Position numbers and translations under genes: made by a program. A stretch of 64,000 nt of DNA from Malurus cyaneus samueli (taxonomy: Eukaryota; Chordata; Aves; Passeriformes; Maluridae), in the NCBI GenBank assembly GCA_009741485.1, contig CM019230.1, forward strand, positions 6,110,377-6,174,376, in the 5' to 3' direction. This document shows, piece after piece, positions 11,637 to 22,400 of this stretch (its first letter is position 1; the number at the start of each line of letters is the position of its first letter). The notes under the pieces were generated by a model that saw only the letters and a list, made by a program, of their open reading frames with translations, was not told where the DNA came from and did no database searches.

Positions 11637-14600
11637 TTAAACCACACATTTTATATTGCCTGCTGACCCATCTGTCACATCCACCTTTAATTTGGTGGCT
11701 GGAAGCTTCATGAGCTCTCTGCAACTTCCATAGACATAGATGCTTCCTTGATCACCACTTTTACTCCAAAATCTATGCATTACCAACATTATTTTAATCA
11801 GCACTAGCATAAAGGAGGGAGAAGGGGGGAAATCCATCTGTTACAGTCATCCCTCCCATTTTCCACTAACAAAGGTCCTTAATACCCCCAAAACACTTTC
11901 TACAGAGAAGTATTCCTTTTTGGTCTGGAGAACACAAAGATTATGCTACTTCCCTCTATGTACAGTATGAGATGTCCAACACCTGAATTAACACCTGCCT
12001 TAATATTAACACAGATCAGGAAAAAGTAGAACTGTTAAATATACACAAACAGGACGACAGTATTTTATTTTTTCTAATGTAGAATCAATAAAAAAGAAAT
12101 CCTGTTTACTTTTAAAAAGCTCCAACCACTATTTAGATCCCCAGGGAATTCTCTTGCATCACATCTTTTTAGAGGTAGATTAAAGGGAAATTTTAAGTAA
12201 CATGACATAGTTGTTTTAATTCTATTATCCCTTAGGCCTGGGCTTTAAGAAGTCAAATGATACCTACCTGCACACAGGTAAGCATCTGCTCTCTCAGGAA
12301 CTTGCAGAAGTATTTTGTCATCTAAATGCTCCTTATTCAAACCCACAGGATTTGACTCTTTAATCTGTATCCCTGAGACACACACAGAGACATTTTTTTA
12401 AAGTCAGGATGTAGAAAAACCCGTTCCCTGTGACAAAGCCAGTTTTAACACAAAGCTTTAGAGTTCTAAACCCTCAGTGTGTCCAAGGGGCCCCACTGAT
12501 CTCTCACAGGCCTGGCTGCAGGGTGGCCCTTAAATAAAAGCTGCTTTGCTGATTATTCATTTATAACAAGATGAAGAAGTTTATGAAGATGGCCACTTCA
12601 TAAACTGGGCTTACAATCCATCTCAGGATGATGACATTTGACCAGAACAATTCTCAGCAGCTGTCTGAAAGACTCAGACACCAAACAATTCCACCTGTTG
12701 TTGAAATTCCACCAGCAAGGAATGCACAAAGCATCTGAAGTCTGAACAAGACTCCAGGAAATGCAAGGGTTAGGCAAGGAAAAATACCATTGGTTTGAGA
12801 AAAGCCTCAGCTTGGTCATCCTTCTGTGACCAAGAGTTTCTTCATGCCAGTCTCTGCTACTTACGGCAGTCACTGAGCATTCCTTCCTTATTCCAAGCAC
12901 ATGGTACAAGAAAGAGGCTTTGATTCAGTCTTCTCTTGCCCCATTTCATCCATAACTGAAGATAAAGTGCCAGCTAATAAACAATCCTTGCCACAGCTGG
13001 AATTGCAGCTGTCAGATTCATGCATCTGTAGTGATGCCTGGAGGAGGTTGAGTGGAACACAATATCCTACAGATCCGATGGTTTGTCCTACCTAGCTGAT
13101 GCCATCATTTGCAAGAGTTTGGAAAAGTTCCTCTGGTACCTCTGTACATCTTCAGAAAACGTTCTCAGCAGTTTCTCACTGTTCAGGAAGGGGAATTGCC
13201 CCATAGTGCCCAGATTCCTCTCAGGGCTGCAGAAATGTAGCTCTGAAAAAAAAAAAAAAAAAAAAAAAAAGCAGAGTGGCCAAATCATGCTGGTGCTCTT
13301 GTCTGGGTATCCAGCACCACCAAGCCTGGTCATGTACTACAAAGTGTTGCCCTTTAGTTGAAAAAGACAAAAATCACCAGAAGGGGAAGTCAGTTTCCTG
13401 TTTTAGTTTTGTTCCAGTTTACTTAAATGGTGAAGTTTTCTTAATCAGGTGGTCCTTCAAGAGCCCTTGCAGGGCCATCAGATGTGCTTTGACGGAATCC
13501 ATGGACTGAATGCTGGAAGGGATCTAAACCACCAAAACCAGCACAAGATTCAGCCCAAAGGGTATCCTTTGCATCTATGTCCCCCTGTAGAATATCTTTT
13601 TCCAACAGAGAAACTCTATTTGTGAGTTGTGCTTCCACAACATTCGTCTTTCCCCAGTGCTCCAACGTCATGCTCATATTGGGATTAACTTTAAACCTAC
13701 AGCTCTTCCCACAGTCCCCATTCCGACTGTAGCTCCTCACTGACTCACACAGATCCCTTGTCCTTCTCTAGCACCTGCTGACCTTCCCTCCTGTGATCTC
13801 TGCTGCCACTCAGCCACTCCTCTCACAGCACCCCTCCCATGTAAGCAGAAATTCTTCCGGGAGAAGGGAAAACTCTTCCGTTAAAGGGACTTCAGCAATT
13901 CCATAAACACAGGGTGGGGCTCCAGCACCTCCATGTTACAATAAGATCACCATCCCATGCTGCTAGGAAAAAAACCAGAAAACCCCTGTAATGGAGCATC
14001 TTGGAGGTCAATCAAAACTGAGAACAGGGATCAAAATGCCATCTTCCATTTATCTTCACACTCCTACATCCTAATCACCCAGGAGAAGTGCAATGCCACC
14101 ACTTCCTTCTGCACCAGTAGCAACCTCCACTGAACCACAGGAGTCGATCAGCCTGAAATGTTCGATAAAGGAACCCAAAATGCCCATCACCTACGAGGTG
14201 AGCAGTGGAGGAATTATGGGAGGAAAAATGTCCCTGGAACAAAGACAGAGCCTAGACCTGCTATGATAGGTCCTACATCGGCAAAATACATCTCCAGTGC
14301 TAAACTGAGTACCTTGCTGGGTTGGGTATCCACGCATATGAAAGAATTCCCTTCTACTGCACTTTTCAGATGGAGGCCTGGCAGGCAGTAGGACAGAAAG
14401 TCTTTGGTATTTCCAGGAATGGCGACACCAATGTTTGCAAGCACCTCACCACATGGGGGAACCCTTATAGTGACTCTTAAAGAAACCTATGTGGAGGTCC
14501 ACCATTTCATGACCTACAGAGGTCCACCATTTCACGACTTCAGAAACTGATTCCCCTGAGCCCTCAGCCCTTCCTGCACCCACCCACTTTCTACATACTG

Positions 14601-17175
14601 GATGATTCTGAGGTCAGCCCTTCCCCTACAATGCTGCTTGACCTTCATGAAAATGCTGGCCCTGTTGGTCCTCTTGACCCCAGACCTTTAGATCCCGAAC
14701 AAGAGGCAGATTTGTACCCTCTGCAGAATGATGATACTGTAGCATAACACTGGAAATGTAGAGAGAAGGCGATGGAAGAGGGCAGCTTGGTGGTTGTTAC
14801 TGCTTGTCCTGTTATTTTTGTACCAAACTGACTCCCTGTTCACAGACTCAGATTATAAAGTTATCAAAGAACTGAGGACACTGCTAAAGGGAACTTCACA
14901 CAAGATCCCACAGCCAGGAAGCCAGATGAAGCGGTGGAACAGAGGGGAGCCAGCATGTGAAAAGAATAAAAAAAAAGTATTTATTTTTAGCTAAGGGATG
15001 ACTGACCAGGGCCCAGGGGTACCTGGCAAGTGCCACCCTGCTGCAGGAGCGCTGTAGGAGCAGAGGCTGGCACTGGAGTGGGGCAGGCAGCCCCAGCACC
15101 CAGAGCCTTTCCCTGCCTCACCTCCCGGCAATTAATGGAATGATGTTGCTGAAAAGGCAGGGAGCAGCTTCTGTTCACTCCTGCTCATCAGAAAGCACTC
15201 TGGGAACGGTTCAACTAAAGTCATAGAACCAGAGAACAAATTGTAGAATTAGCATGTGGTCACCTCATGCGTGGGGCAGTGATTGGTTGGAGAGACGCGT
15301 GGACCCTGCATGGTCGAGGTGGATGGGTAGAAGGAGGCATGGATGGTGATGCCACAGTGGCAGGCAGCCAAAGGCATTCTTGTCTTGCTTAGGTTTGGAG
15401 CATAAAAAGGCTTGGTTTTTGGCAATAAACGATTTTCTTTGGAGCAAGCAAGAAGGAGGTCCGCGTGTCTTTGTTCCCCATTTCTACAATGACCAAGGAG
15501 GCATCTTTTCACTTTTAGCTTTGAAAAAAATTGTTATTCCTTAGAAATTCAGTTATTTCCAGCTGGCTGAAGCCTAGGAAGTCTCCTCTCTTTGAGTCAG
15601 TCACATTATGCCTTTTCATTAATGTTGCAGTAAGAGACACAATAGAACCAGCATCCACCAGGCAAACGACAGCACTTACGTTACACTGACTCGGAAGTAA
15701 TGAAGTGAAGGTACTAGAAAGGAAAATTCCTGCTGAAAAATCATCTCACTTTGACCTTAACCCTTGCAGAGATGCTGTCTCTGTTCTGATATTGCAGTTA
15801 TCTTGAAGCAGCAATTATCTGAGTGTTACTTCAGGGATTTTTCTTTTGTTAAGAACACCTCCATACACTAGTAAAGGAATCTCTCTCATGTTACCACTTG
15901 AGTATTTCCTTACAGTCCTGGCAGCTTGGAAGAATCTGCATCAGAGCAGCCTTGCAGTCCTGAACCCTTCTGAACCAGCACCTCAGCCCAGTTGATACTG
16001 ACCCCCACCTGGAGCAGCTGTGATCCCCACTGTGCAGATACAATAAAACACTGATTTTCAGGTGTTGACCACCTAAAGCTGCTGTGATTTCAATCTGTCA
16101 TTATCTCCCCTCACATGAATAAAAATGCCTTACTTAAGGTACCTGACACAATTTTGGTTACCTATTTTTAAATAACTGGTCATGTCCATTACACATTTGA
16201 GGGATTAAAACCCCAGCACAGGCTGAAGGCAGGGTCCAACCATCCACCAGAACTCACCCAGGGACTGTATCCAATTATGACTTGCTCCATCCTTTTTCAT
16301 TTAAAAACCATGGGAGAAATATTAACTAAATTGAATGGCAATCACTTTAGAACACATTATTTGAAAATTGTAATAATACAATTTTCCCAGGCTCTTGAAA
16401 TATCCCAGCTGTTTAATAAAACATGAAGAACTTACCTCCCAACTAGCCTGGGAGACCTCTTTGCCCAGTTTTCCTTTATTCTCTGAAACATGGACTTCCA
16501 GAAGTCCAGTGTAAACATGGAAACTGTCACAAAACAGTGAACTCAAAATATTTTGATCCGAATTGTCCATATCCCTGTACTCCATAACCACTTCCAAATA
16601 ATCATCCCTAGCAGCAGCTCTTTCAGCTAACTATAGTCACAGTAAAACCACTGAGGTTCCAGCAATCAGGAATCCACAAGGGAATTTATATCCCAGGAGT
16701 ACAGACAAAAACAAGCACTGACATAAGGAGAGTATTTGCAAGACCATGCAAGAAGAGTTCTTAAAAAAAAGCTTTTTTTTAAAAAAAAAGATCCGCGTTT
16801 CCGCATTACTGTTACACAAATGTGTTATGTATCAGAACCATAATCAGACCACTTCAGTTTGCTACACTAACTCAACATTTGAGGCTCCTGAGAAACCAAG
16901 TCACTGAAGTTCTTTGAGATGCTTTCTTGATTTAAAAAAAAAATAAACTACTTCGAAGCAGTCACCACCTAACCTAACACCATTCAGCATTGTTGAAGGA
17001 ATCATTTCAGGAATAAGAGAAAGCCCAGCAAACAGCAAAAAGATGTGAGAAATAGAGCAATGTAGGTGAATGCTGCACACAAGCATACGACAGATGAAGT
17101 AACACTCCACTAATTCAGGAAATGAAGACATTGTTTTTAAAAGCTCTTCAGTACCTGTCATTTGACTTCTGTTGC
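11637..17175 (-). CDS. Unrecognised multi-exon gene, 3' part (8-exon chain)
   Basis: I do not recognise this product. Eight minus-strand exons chain in phase, in transcript order: 17089-17175, 16436-16626, 15914-16029, 13423-13512, 13092-13226, 12615-12664, 12268-12372 and 11637-11803, ending at a TAA. Together they encode about 313 residues. Several sites are strong: GTAAGT after 16436-16626, GTAAGC after 12615-12664, CTCAG and GTAGGT around 12268-12372, and a long pyrimidine run before the last exon. Visible segments include DDYLEVVMEYRDMDNSDQNI, SMDSVKAHLMALQGLLKDHL (helical, possibly coiled coil), SEKLLRTFSEDVQRYQRNF and CRELMKLPATKLKVDVTDG. No signal peptide is seen. The membrane-like IKIMLVM is short. 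The 5' end, start codon and promoter are not identified. Some boundaries could be wrong, a non-coding or dead locus is possible, and I recall no mammalian gene at this position. Confidence 0.42.
13246..13270 (+). repeat. Poly(A) run of 25 nt
   Basis: An uninterrupted A run on the plus strand. Read on the minus strand it is a T run ending in CAG, which would make an additional splice acceptor just upstream of the exon at 13092-13226. It could also be the tail of a retroposed sequence, but no target-site duplication was seen. Confidence 0.8.
14100..14994 (+). pseudogene. Damaged endogenous-retrovirus-like coding remnants
   Basis: These plus-strand open frames are short, broken by stops and shifted against one another, and lie just left of an LTR-like sequence. 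The clearest pieces are an acidic, proline-rich segment (14631-14747, ending in a stop) and, one base out of register, a frame open from about 14752 to 14994. The latter starts with a basic cluster (RRRWKR) followed by a hydrophobic run. That layout resembles the leader and membrane anchor of a retroviral envelope. A 25-nt near-duplication occurs around 14492-14542. Family assignment is not possible by eye, and the link to the LTR is inferred from position. Confidence 0.3.
15242..15488 (+). mobile_element. LTR-like sequence of an avian endogenous retrovirus
   Basis: This 247-bp element begins TGTAGAA and ends TTCTACA, a perfect 7-bp inverted repeat with the TG...CA ends of LTRs. Inside, in LTR order, are a TATA-like CATAAAAAG (about 15401) and an AATAAA at 15424-15429. 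A U5-like tail follows. The flanking bases do not form an obvious target-site duplication. It may therefore be the right LTR of a provirus whose left end is lost, or a rearranged solo LTR. It lies antisense inside an intron of the unrecognised gene. Confidence 0.5.
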
Positions 17176-17597
17176 CTCAGGAAATAAAAAGTACAAGGCA
17201 AGATACAACAGAGAGCTTTGAGCTTCACAGTCTTACGTTGAGCTGAAAAAAAAAAGTATTTAAGGAGACCTCACCCTTCTTCAGAAACTAAAGCAAGTCC
17301 AAACATCTTTTTTGGCCAAACAAGATAAAGACAGCTTTCTCCTGGGAAAAGTCTTGGCATGACATCAAGTTGAAAGAATTTTTTATACTGATATCAGAAG
17401 ATTAGCCATCTTAAAAGCCAGAGATTCTAAAGCCAAAGAGCAATACGTATTCCGTGTGTAACCTAGGAAAGGTGTTGAAATATATTCTTCCACCACACTC
17501 TTTTTTTCCTTCAAGGCAGTTTTTTCTAGGCCTTTTAAGAGTTTGGATATGTAAACATTTGTTCACAAGAGAGAATTTCAATCCTGCAAAACACCAC

Positions 17598-17972
17598 AGA
17601 AGTCTACAAGATACATCCCAGAATGAGAAATAATCTGCTTAGCAGTAGCATTTTCTTGAATTAAAACAGAGGCACATATTAGATTACATTCTTCAGTTAC
17701 AGATTCAAAAGCAACAGTAAAAACAGATGTTAATTTCCTCTGCATCTCCATTAGACGTAACTGATGTAGAATCAAATGGGTTACTCCTGACAGAAGACAA
17801 ACAGATCACAACTCATCAGTAAAATGCACACACCCATCATACTGCCACAAAACTTACAGGTGAAGCAGGCACAGGCCCCACATGTAGTAGTTACTCCTTA
17901 AATTAACTGTTACAAGAACTGCCACCGAAGAGTGGCCTTCTAACAAATTAATACTAAAAGAACATTCATTTA
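17598..17972 (-). other. Candidate further 5' exons of the unrecognised gene
   Basis: Exon-like block 17858-17972 has a TTTGCAG acceptor, one open frame of 37 codons and a strong GTAAGT donor. Block 17598-17786 has a CTGTCAG acceptor and an open frame with beta-strand-like composition, but no strong donor. The phase between the two blocks does not close with the strongest donor; it does with a weaker GTAACT donor inside the first. Their link to the exons further left is therefore tentative. Confidence 0.25.
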
Positions 17973-18789
17973 CTGCAAACAACACAAAATATTGGCACAT
18001 TCCTAGGACATCAGAGAATGCTCTGGGGCTGTGAGTTTGACAAGTATATAATCTTCCATGAGTGCCCATGGATTTCACTGCAATCTCTAAACTTCCCCCA
18101 GGAAGTTCCCCAAGAACTCAAGAACTGTGGAAAAGACATGTAAAAAACACCACCATCACTATATCTCCCTTCAATACTTCCAGCCTCTTCCCCTCTTCCA
18201 AGCAGAACAGCAGAGTGGGGTAAAGCCGAGCTTGGAATCTGCACCATCATAGCTAAATACACCCAAAAACAGAACTCAATTTTTTATTTTTGCTTTACAT
18301 TTCCAAGCATCTCCCATTAGATACCATGGTAAACTGAATGGTTAATGAAATTATTTGCTCTCTTTAACTTAATGTTTACATCAATAAGCATTCAAATACA
18401 GAGTCTTAAATAAACTTCTGCAACAACAATATTGATGCTTCTATTAAAGACTGACAAAAAGAGCTCAACCCAAAGGCATTACTAAGTAGTTCAGCATTTT
18501 GCAGTTTGCCTAATCAAACATTTTTGGCTTAGCAGAACATTCACAAAAACAAAAAAGAAATCAAAAGGAATCAAAAAAAGAAGTAAGAGAAAACTGACTT
18601 CCATTTCCAGTTCAGTTGCTGACTAACAGGTCTCAAGGAAGCCTCTCCTTTTTCAACAGATTTCTGCCTAGACAAGGGGGATTATGCTTACTTACCACAG
18701 AGAAAGGTGAGATTTAGGAAGCATAAAGTGCTGCAGACAAAGAATACAGGTGCTGAGTACTATTACTCCACAGAAAAAGAAAGAAAACT
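17973..18789. other. Stretch upstream of the unrecognised gene, no clear gene
   Basis: AT-rich DNA between the probable SUMO2 poly(A) site and the first exon-like blocks. A minus-strand frame around 18150-18255 is open, but its donor is weak. A second AATAAA on the minus strand at about 18279-18284 could give a longer SUMO2 transcript. No promoter or repeat was recognised. Confidence 0.35.
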
Positions 18790-19415
18790 GGTTATTTTAA
18801 ACAAGAAGTTTATTTAAACAACAAGACGCTTAACTTGAAGGGAAAACTATCTAGGATTTTTTTTTCCTTTTTTTTTAAAGAGTAATTTACCCCTACTTAA
18901 ACAGAGATTGCTCTACATGTAACAGCTACGTACAAAAAAGTTATAAAATTGCCCTTGGTTTTACAATGATAAAAGAAAAACATTGAAATTATCCAATCAA
19001 ACAAGGTATGCAAGGTTTTTGTTTTTGAACAGTGAGAGCAAAATAACTTACTGGAATATAAAGATAACTCGGCTTATTTTGTGATTCTGTAAAAGTAGAA
19101 GGAGCATGCCACTAACGGAGAGAGGGGCATTTTCACAGAACCAGTTTGTTTTCCCACCCCATCTCCATTAAATGTTGATCAAAACATACCATTGGCCATT
19201 TAGTTAAAAAAAAATATGCATTATGTCTGTGCACATCACCAGTTACTTTATGTACAATAAAAGGAATAGGAAAAAAATCAGAGAGAAGAGAGAAAACTAT
19301 ACTGCAGTAGTCAGGATGTGGCTGAACCAAGTCTCATTTTTCTAATTGTGAAGTGTCGCCTGTGGGAGCACAGTTCTGGAGAGGAAAGTAGCAGGTTCTT
19401 TTTTGTGTGTTTGTT
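18790..19415 (-). other. SUMO2: SUMO2 3' untranslated region
   Basis: Sequence after the SUMO2 stop codon. A canonical AATAAA on the minus strand at 18809-18814 predicts an end near 18790 and a UTR of about 0.6 kb. A second hexamer near 18280 could give a longer form. Confidence 0.5.
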
Positions 19416-22400
19416 TTAGTAAACTCCTCCTGTTTGCTGCTGGAACACATCAATTGTATCTTCATCCTCCATTTCCAACTACAGCAGAAAAGAGAAAAAA
19501 GGGCTTTCAACTCTTCTCACGTCTCTACAGCAGCCTGGGTTGTTCTTACAGTTCCTCACTTCATGCTTACTTTTTATGCAACTTAACCAGAGCAGCCCCA
19601 CTCCCCTCCAGCACCATCTCCTTGCACATTTAACAAAGCTCACTAACTCAAGGCAAAGAAACTGCTTGGAAAAAAAATGCCAGTTGATAACTGTTGACCT
19701 AGAATGAATTCTAATACTAACTTCAGGGTACACTGTGTGACTCCTAAGAAACAGATTTATAATATTTGAATTCTGTTGCCTGCTCTGCCACTGCACCTTT
19801 GTTCTCCTATTTACTCCCTCAGTTTACCTTAGAACATTGCCACAATTCCACTTGGCTGCTGCTGCTCAAATGGCTACAGCACTGGGGAAGCAGACTGGAA
19901 TTAAGGCCTCTGCCTAACCAGGCAGTAAAACCAAGGATCAGCAAGCACAAAAAAATACACACTTTGCATGTAACAAACTTCTAATGAGAAACAGCAACAC
20001 TTCAATAACACAGTTCTTTTTTCACCCTTATTTTTACAGCTGATATTCCTGGGATGTTAATATCACCTACTGACAAAATCTATACCAAAACTGAAGTATC
20101 TTCTGTAACTAATGCAAGTTACATTTCTAAACAGACTCAGTTGCTGCTCAGGAAATCAAACCGGTCTATGCCTTTTACCACAGCTATAAACAGACTGATC
20201 CTGAGGTTTCAGTGAAACATGGACGGAGAGAAAACCATCCTGTTGCATCAATTATCAGTACTGCAAGTTGAAAAGCTGCATTAGGTCGGGGCTGTAAGAG
20301 GCACATTCTTTAGAGCAACAGCTTAGAAAATTCAGAACTAAAAACTGAAGTCCGTTATTTCATAGGAAGTGGTTCTGAACAGCAGATAAAACTATCACTT
20401 GGTCAGGCTGAGTAAACAAAAGTCTGTGGAGCAGGACAGAAAAATGCTCGAGGCAAAGGGAATTCTGTTCTTAGAATGGCCTTCACTCAAACACTTACAG
20501 ACAACCCAAACTTCACTGTGTTCGTGAATTTTATGCTGCTCAAATAGCTTCAGATAACGAACAACAGAAAATTACTTTTATATTGCAAATGCAAGCTTGC
20601 AAACAGGATCTTTGATAACATCCTAGCCAGCTTTTATCTAAAAAATAAAGCCTTTGCTTCAAGAAAAACTCAATTCTTAACTTACCATGCTTCTTTCAAA
20701 GCCATGACTCAATAAAGTGACAGTTTTACAGTTTTTCGCCATCTGTAAACTGTACTTGATTCTTCTGCTTTATTATTACAGTGATACAGATTTATTATTC
20801 GAAACACTAAATAAAGTCCTGGATTCCATTTCTAATAATCCTAAACTAGCTACACCAAAATAATGGCAAAAAAAAATCAGTAATATACACATTCACACAA
20901 GTATTTGACAGAGAACTGAAGCGTAAACTCCTGCAGCAAATTTCAAATAGTTCTTTAGCCTTGCTTGTGCTGTTTACCTGTGCAGGTGTGTCTGTTTCAT
21001 TAATTGGCTGCCCATCGAACCGGAATCTGATTTGCCTCATTGACAACCCCTGGACAAAGAGAAGCAACACAAAGGGAAATAAATCTGGTGTAAAAGTACT
21101 CAGCAGTCTGCTCTTGAACTTGTCACCCAATTGCAGCACCATCATTAAAAGCCAGGATTATGCAGGACAGAGTTTCTGTCCTCCCCTTATGCCCTGACTT
21201 TTAGGCATTTCACTCCAAATCCGTGCAATCTGTTTTGTATTAAACACTGCATTGTGTCCAACAACTCAAGAGAAGCAACAGTGCCCCCACTGACTGAGTT
21301 CAAATAAAGCCATTTCTGCTACATCCCAAAGGCCAGCAGGTTTATTGAGCTTTTGAACTAAAAACTTTAAAAAACTAGGTGCAACAGTCTAGCTAACAAA
21401 TGTCAAACCGTGACACCTAATATTCCTTTTTGATCTTCCCCATTAACAAAGGTATTCTAAAATATTTTTCTCAGAAACACAACAACAAAATTAGTCTGCA
21501 GGAGCAGACTTCCTGACCTCAAACTATTATCAAGAAATCAATGTACTGAAATTTTTCCATGCACAAATGGAACTTCCAGGAAAAAAATACAGCAATTTTC
21601 TACTTCCACAAATTACCCAGTCATATTTTGGATAAGCATTTCTACCACACAACATTCTTCCATACCTAGAAGAATCTCTCTCTTCTCACCTGAACCAACA
21701 GATTGAAAAATGTAACTTGTGAGCAACAAAACAACCTCTTCTACTGATAACATCAGCTCCAAAAGCTTTAGTGAGTTTTCAGCAGTGTTTTACAGCATCC
21801 CACATTCTGCAAGGGGAGGTGGATGACATTTGGGGATAAAACTTCCTTTCCAGTTCTATCTATTCTCTCCGGGGTATCTGAATATCCAAGAGGCCCAGTC
21901 TGGTTTTGAAGCCAATCCAATGGACTGCAGGGTCGTGCTTTGGCATCTCTGAGTTAGAAGAGAAGCCTTCATTCAGCCTGACAAGAGCGGATTTCACACA
22001 CAACAGAAAACAATGTAGCAATTATTTCTGAGGAATAGATTTGTCAGGGAAAATATTTTAATAAATGTGAGTAAACTTTTAAAATTGATTTTATAGTTCA
22101 CAGCAAAATGCCTTTTCCAGCATGACCAAAACTCTGCAGTGTTCATTCAGAACATCATCTTCTAAGGAAAATATGTGGCTCAGTCTCATAGCAGCAACAC
22201 ATTTCTGCACAGCAACATTTGGTTTGAGCCCCTTTCTCTGACACTGTGTTTCTTAAAATATGTATTTCCTATTTCCAAAGTGTTGTTTTTTTCCAGGTTC
22301 ATGACAACTTCATGGGCTAAATAAATGTTAGCTGAAAACATAATGAAAAACTCTGCTTTGGTGAGCTTAATGTCCATAAAACATTATGTACAGTCCATGG

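Noticed and set aside
12598..12909. A 103-codon minus-strand frame
   Set aside because: Only its part 12615-12664 has splice borders consistent with neighbours. The rest has no acceptor, donor or family resemblance.
13441..13740. A 99-codon minus-strand frame overlapping an exon of the unrecognised gene
   Set aside because: Its composition looks protein-like, but it is in a different frame from the splice-consistent exon 13423-13512 and has no good borders. It could still mark a frame shift in an older, longer exon, so it is not fully excluded.
17155..17244. Exon-like block with a strong T-run and CAG acceptor
   Set aside because: Open in one frame, but its phase does not join the next exon. 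The overlapping exon 17089-17175 joins cleanly and was preferred.
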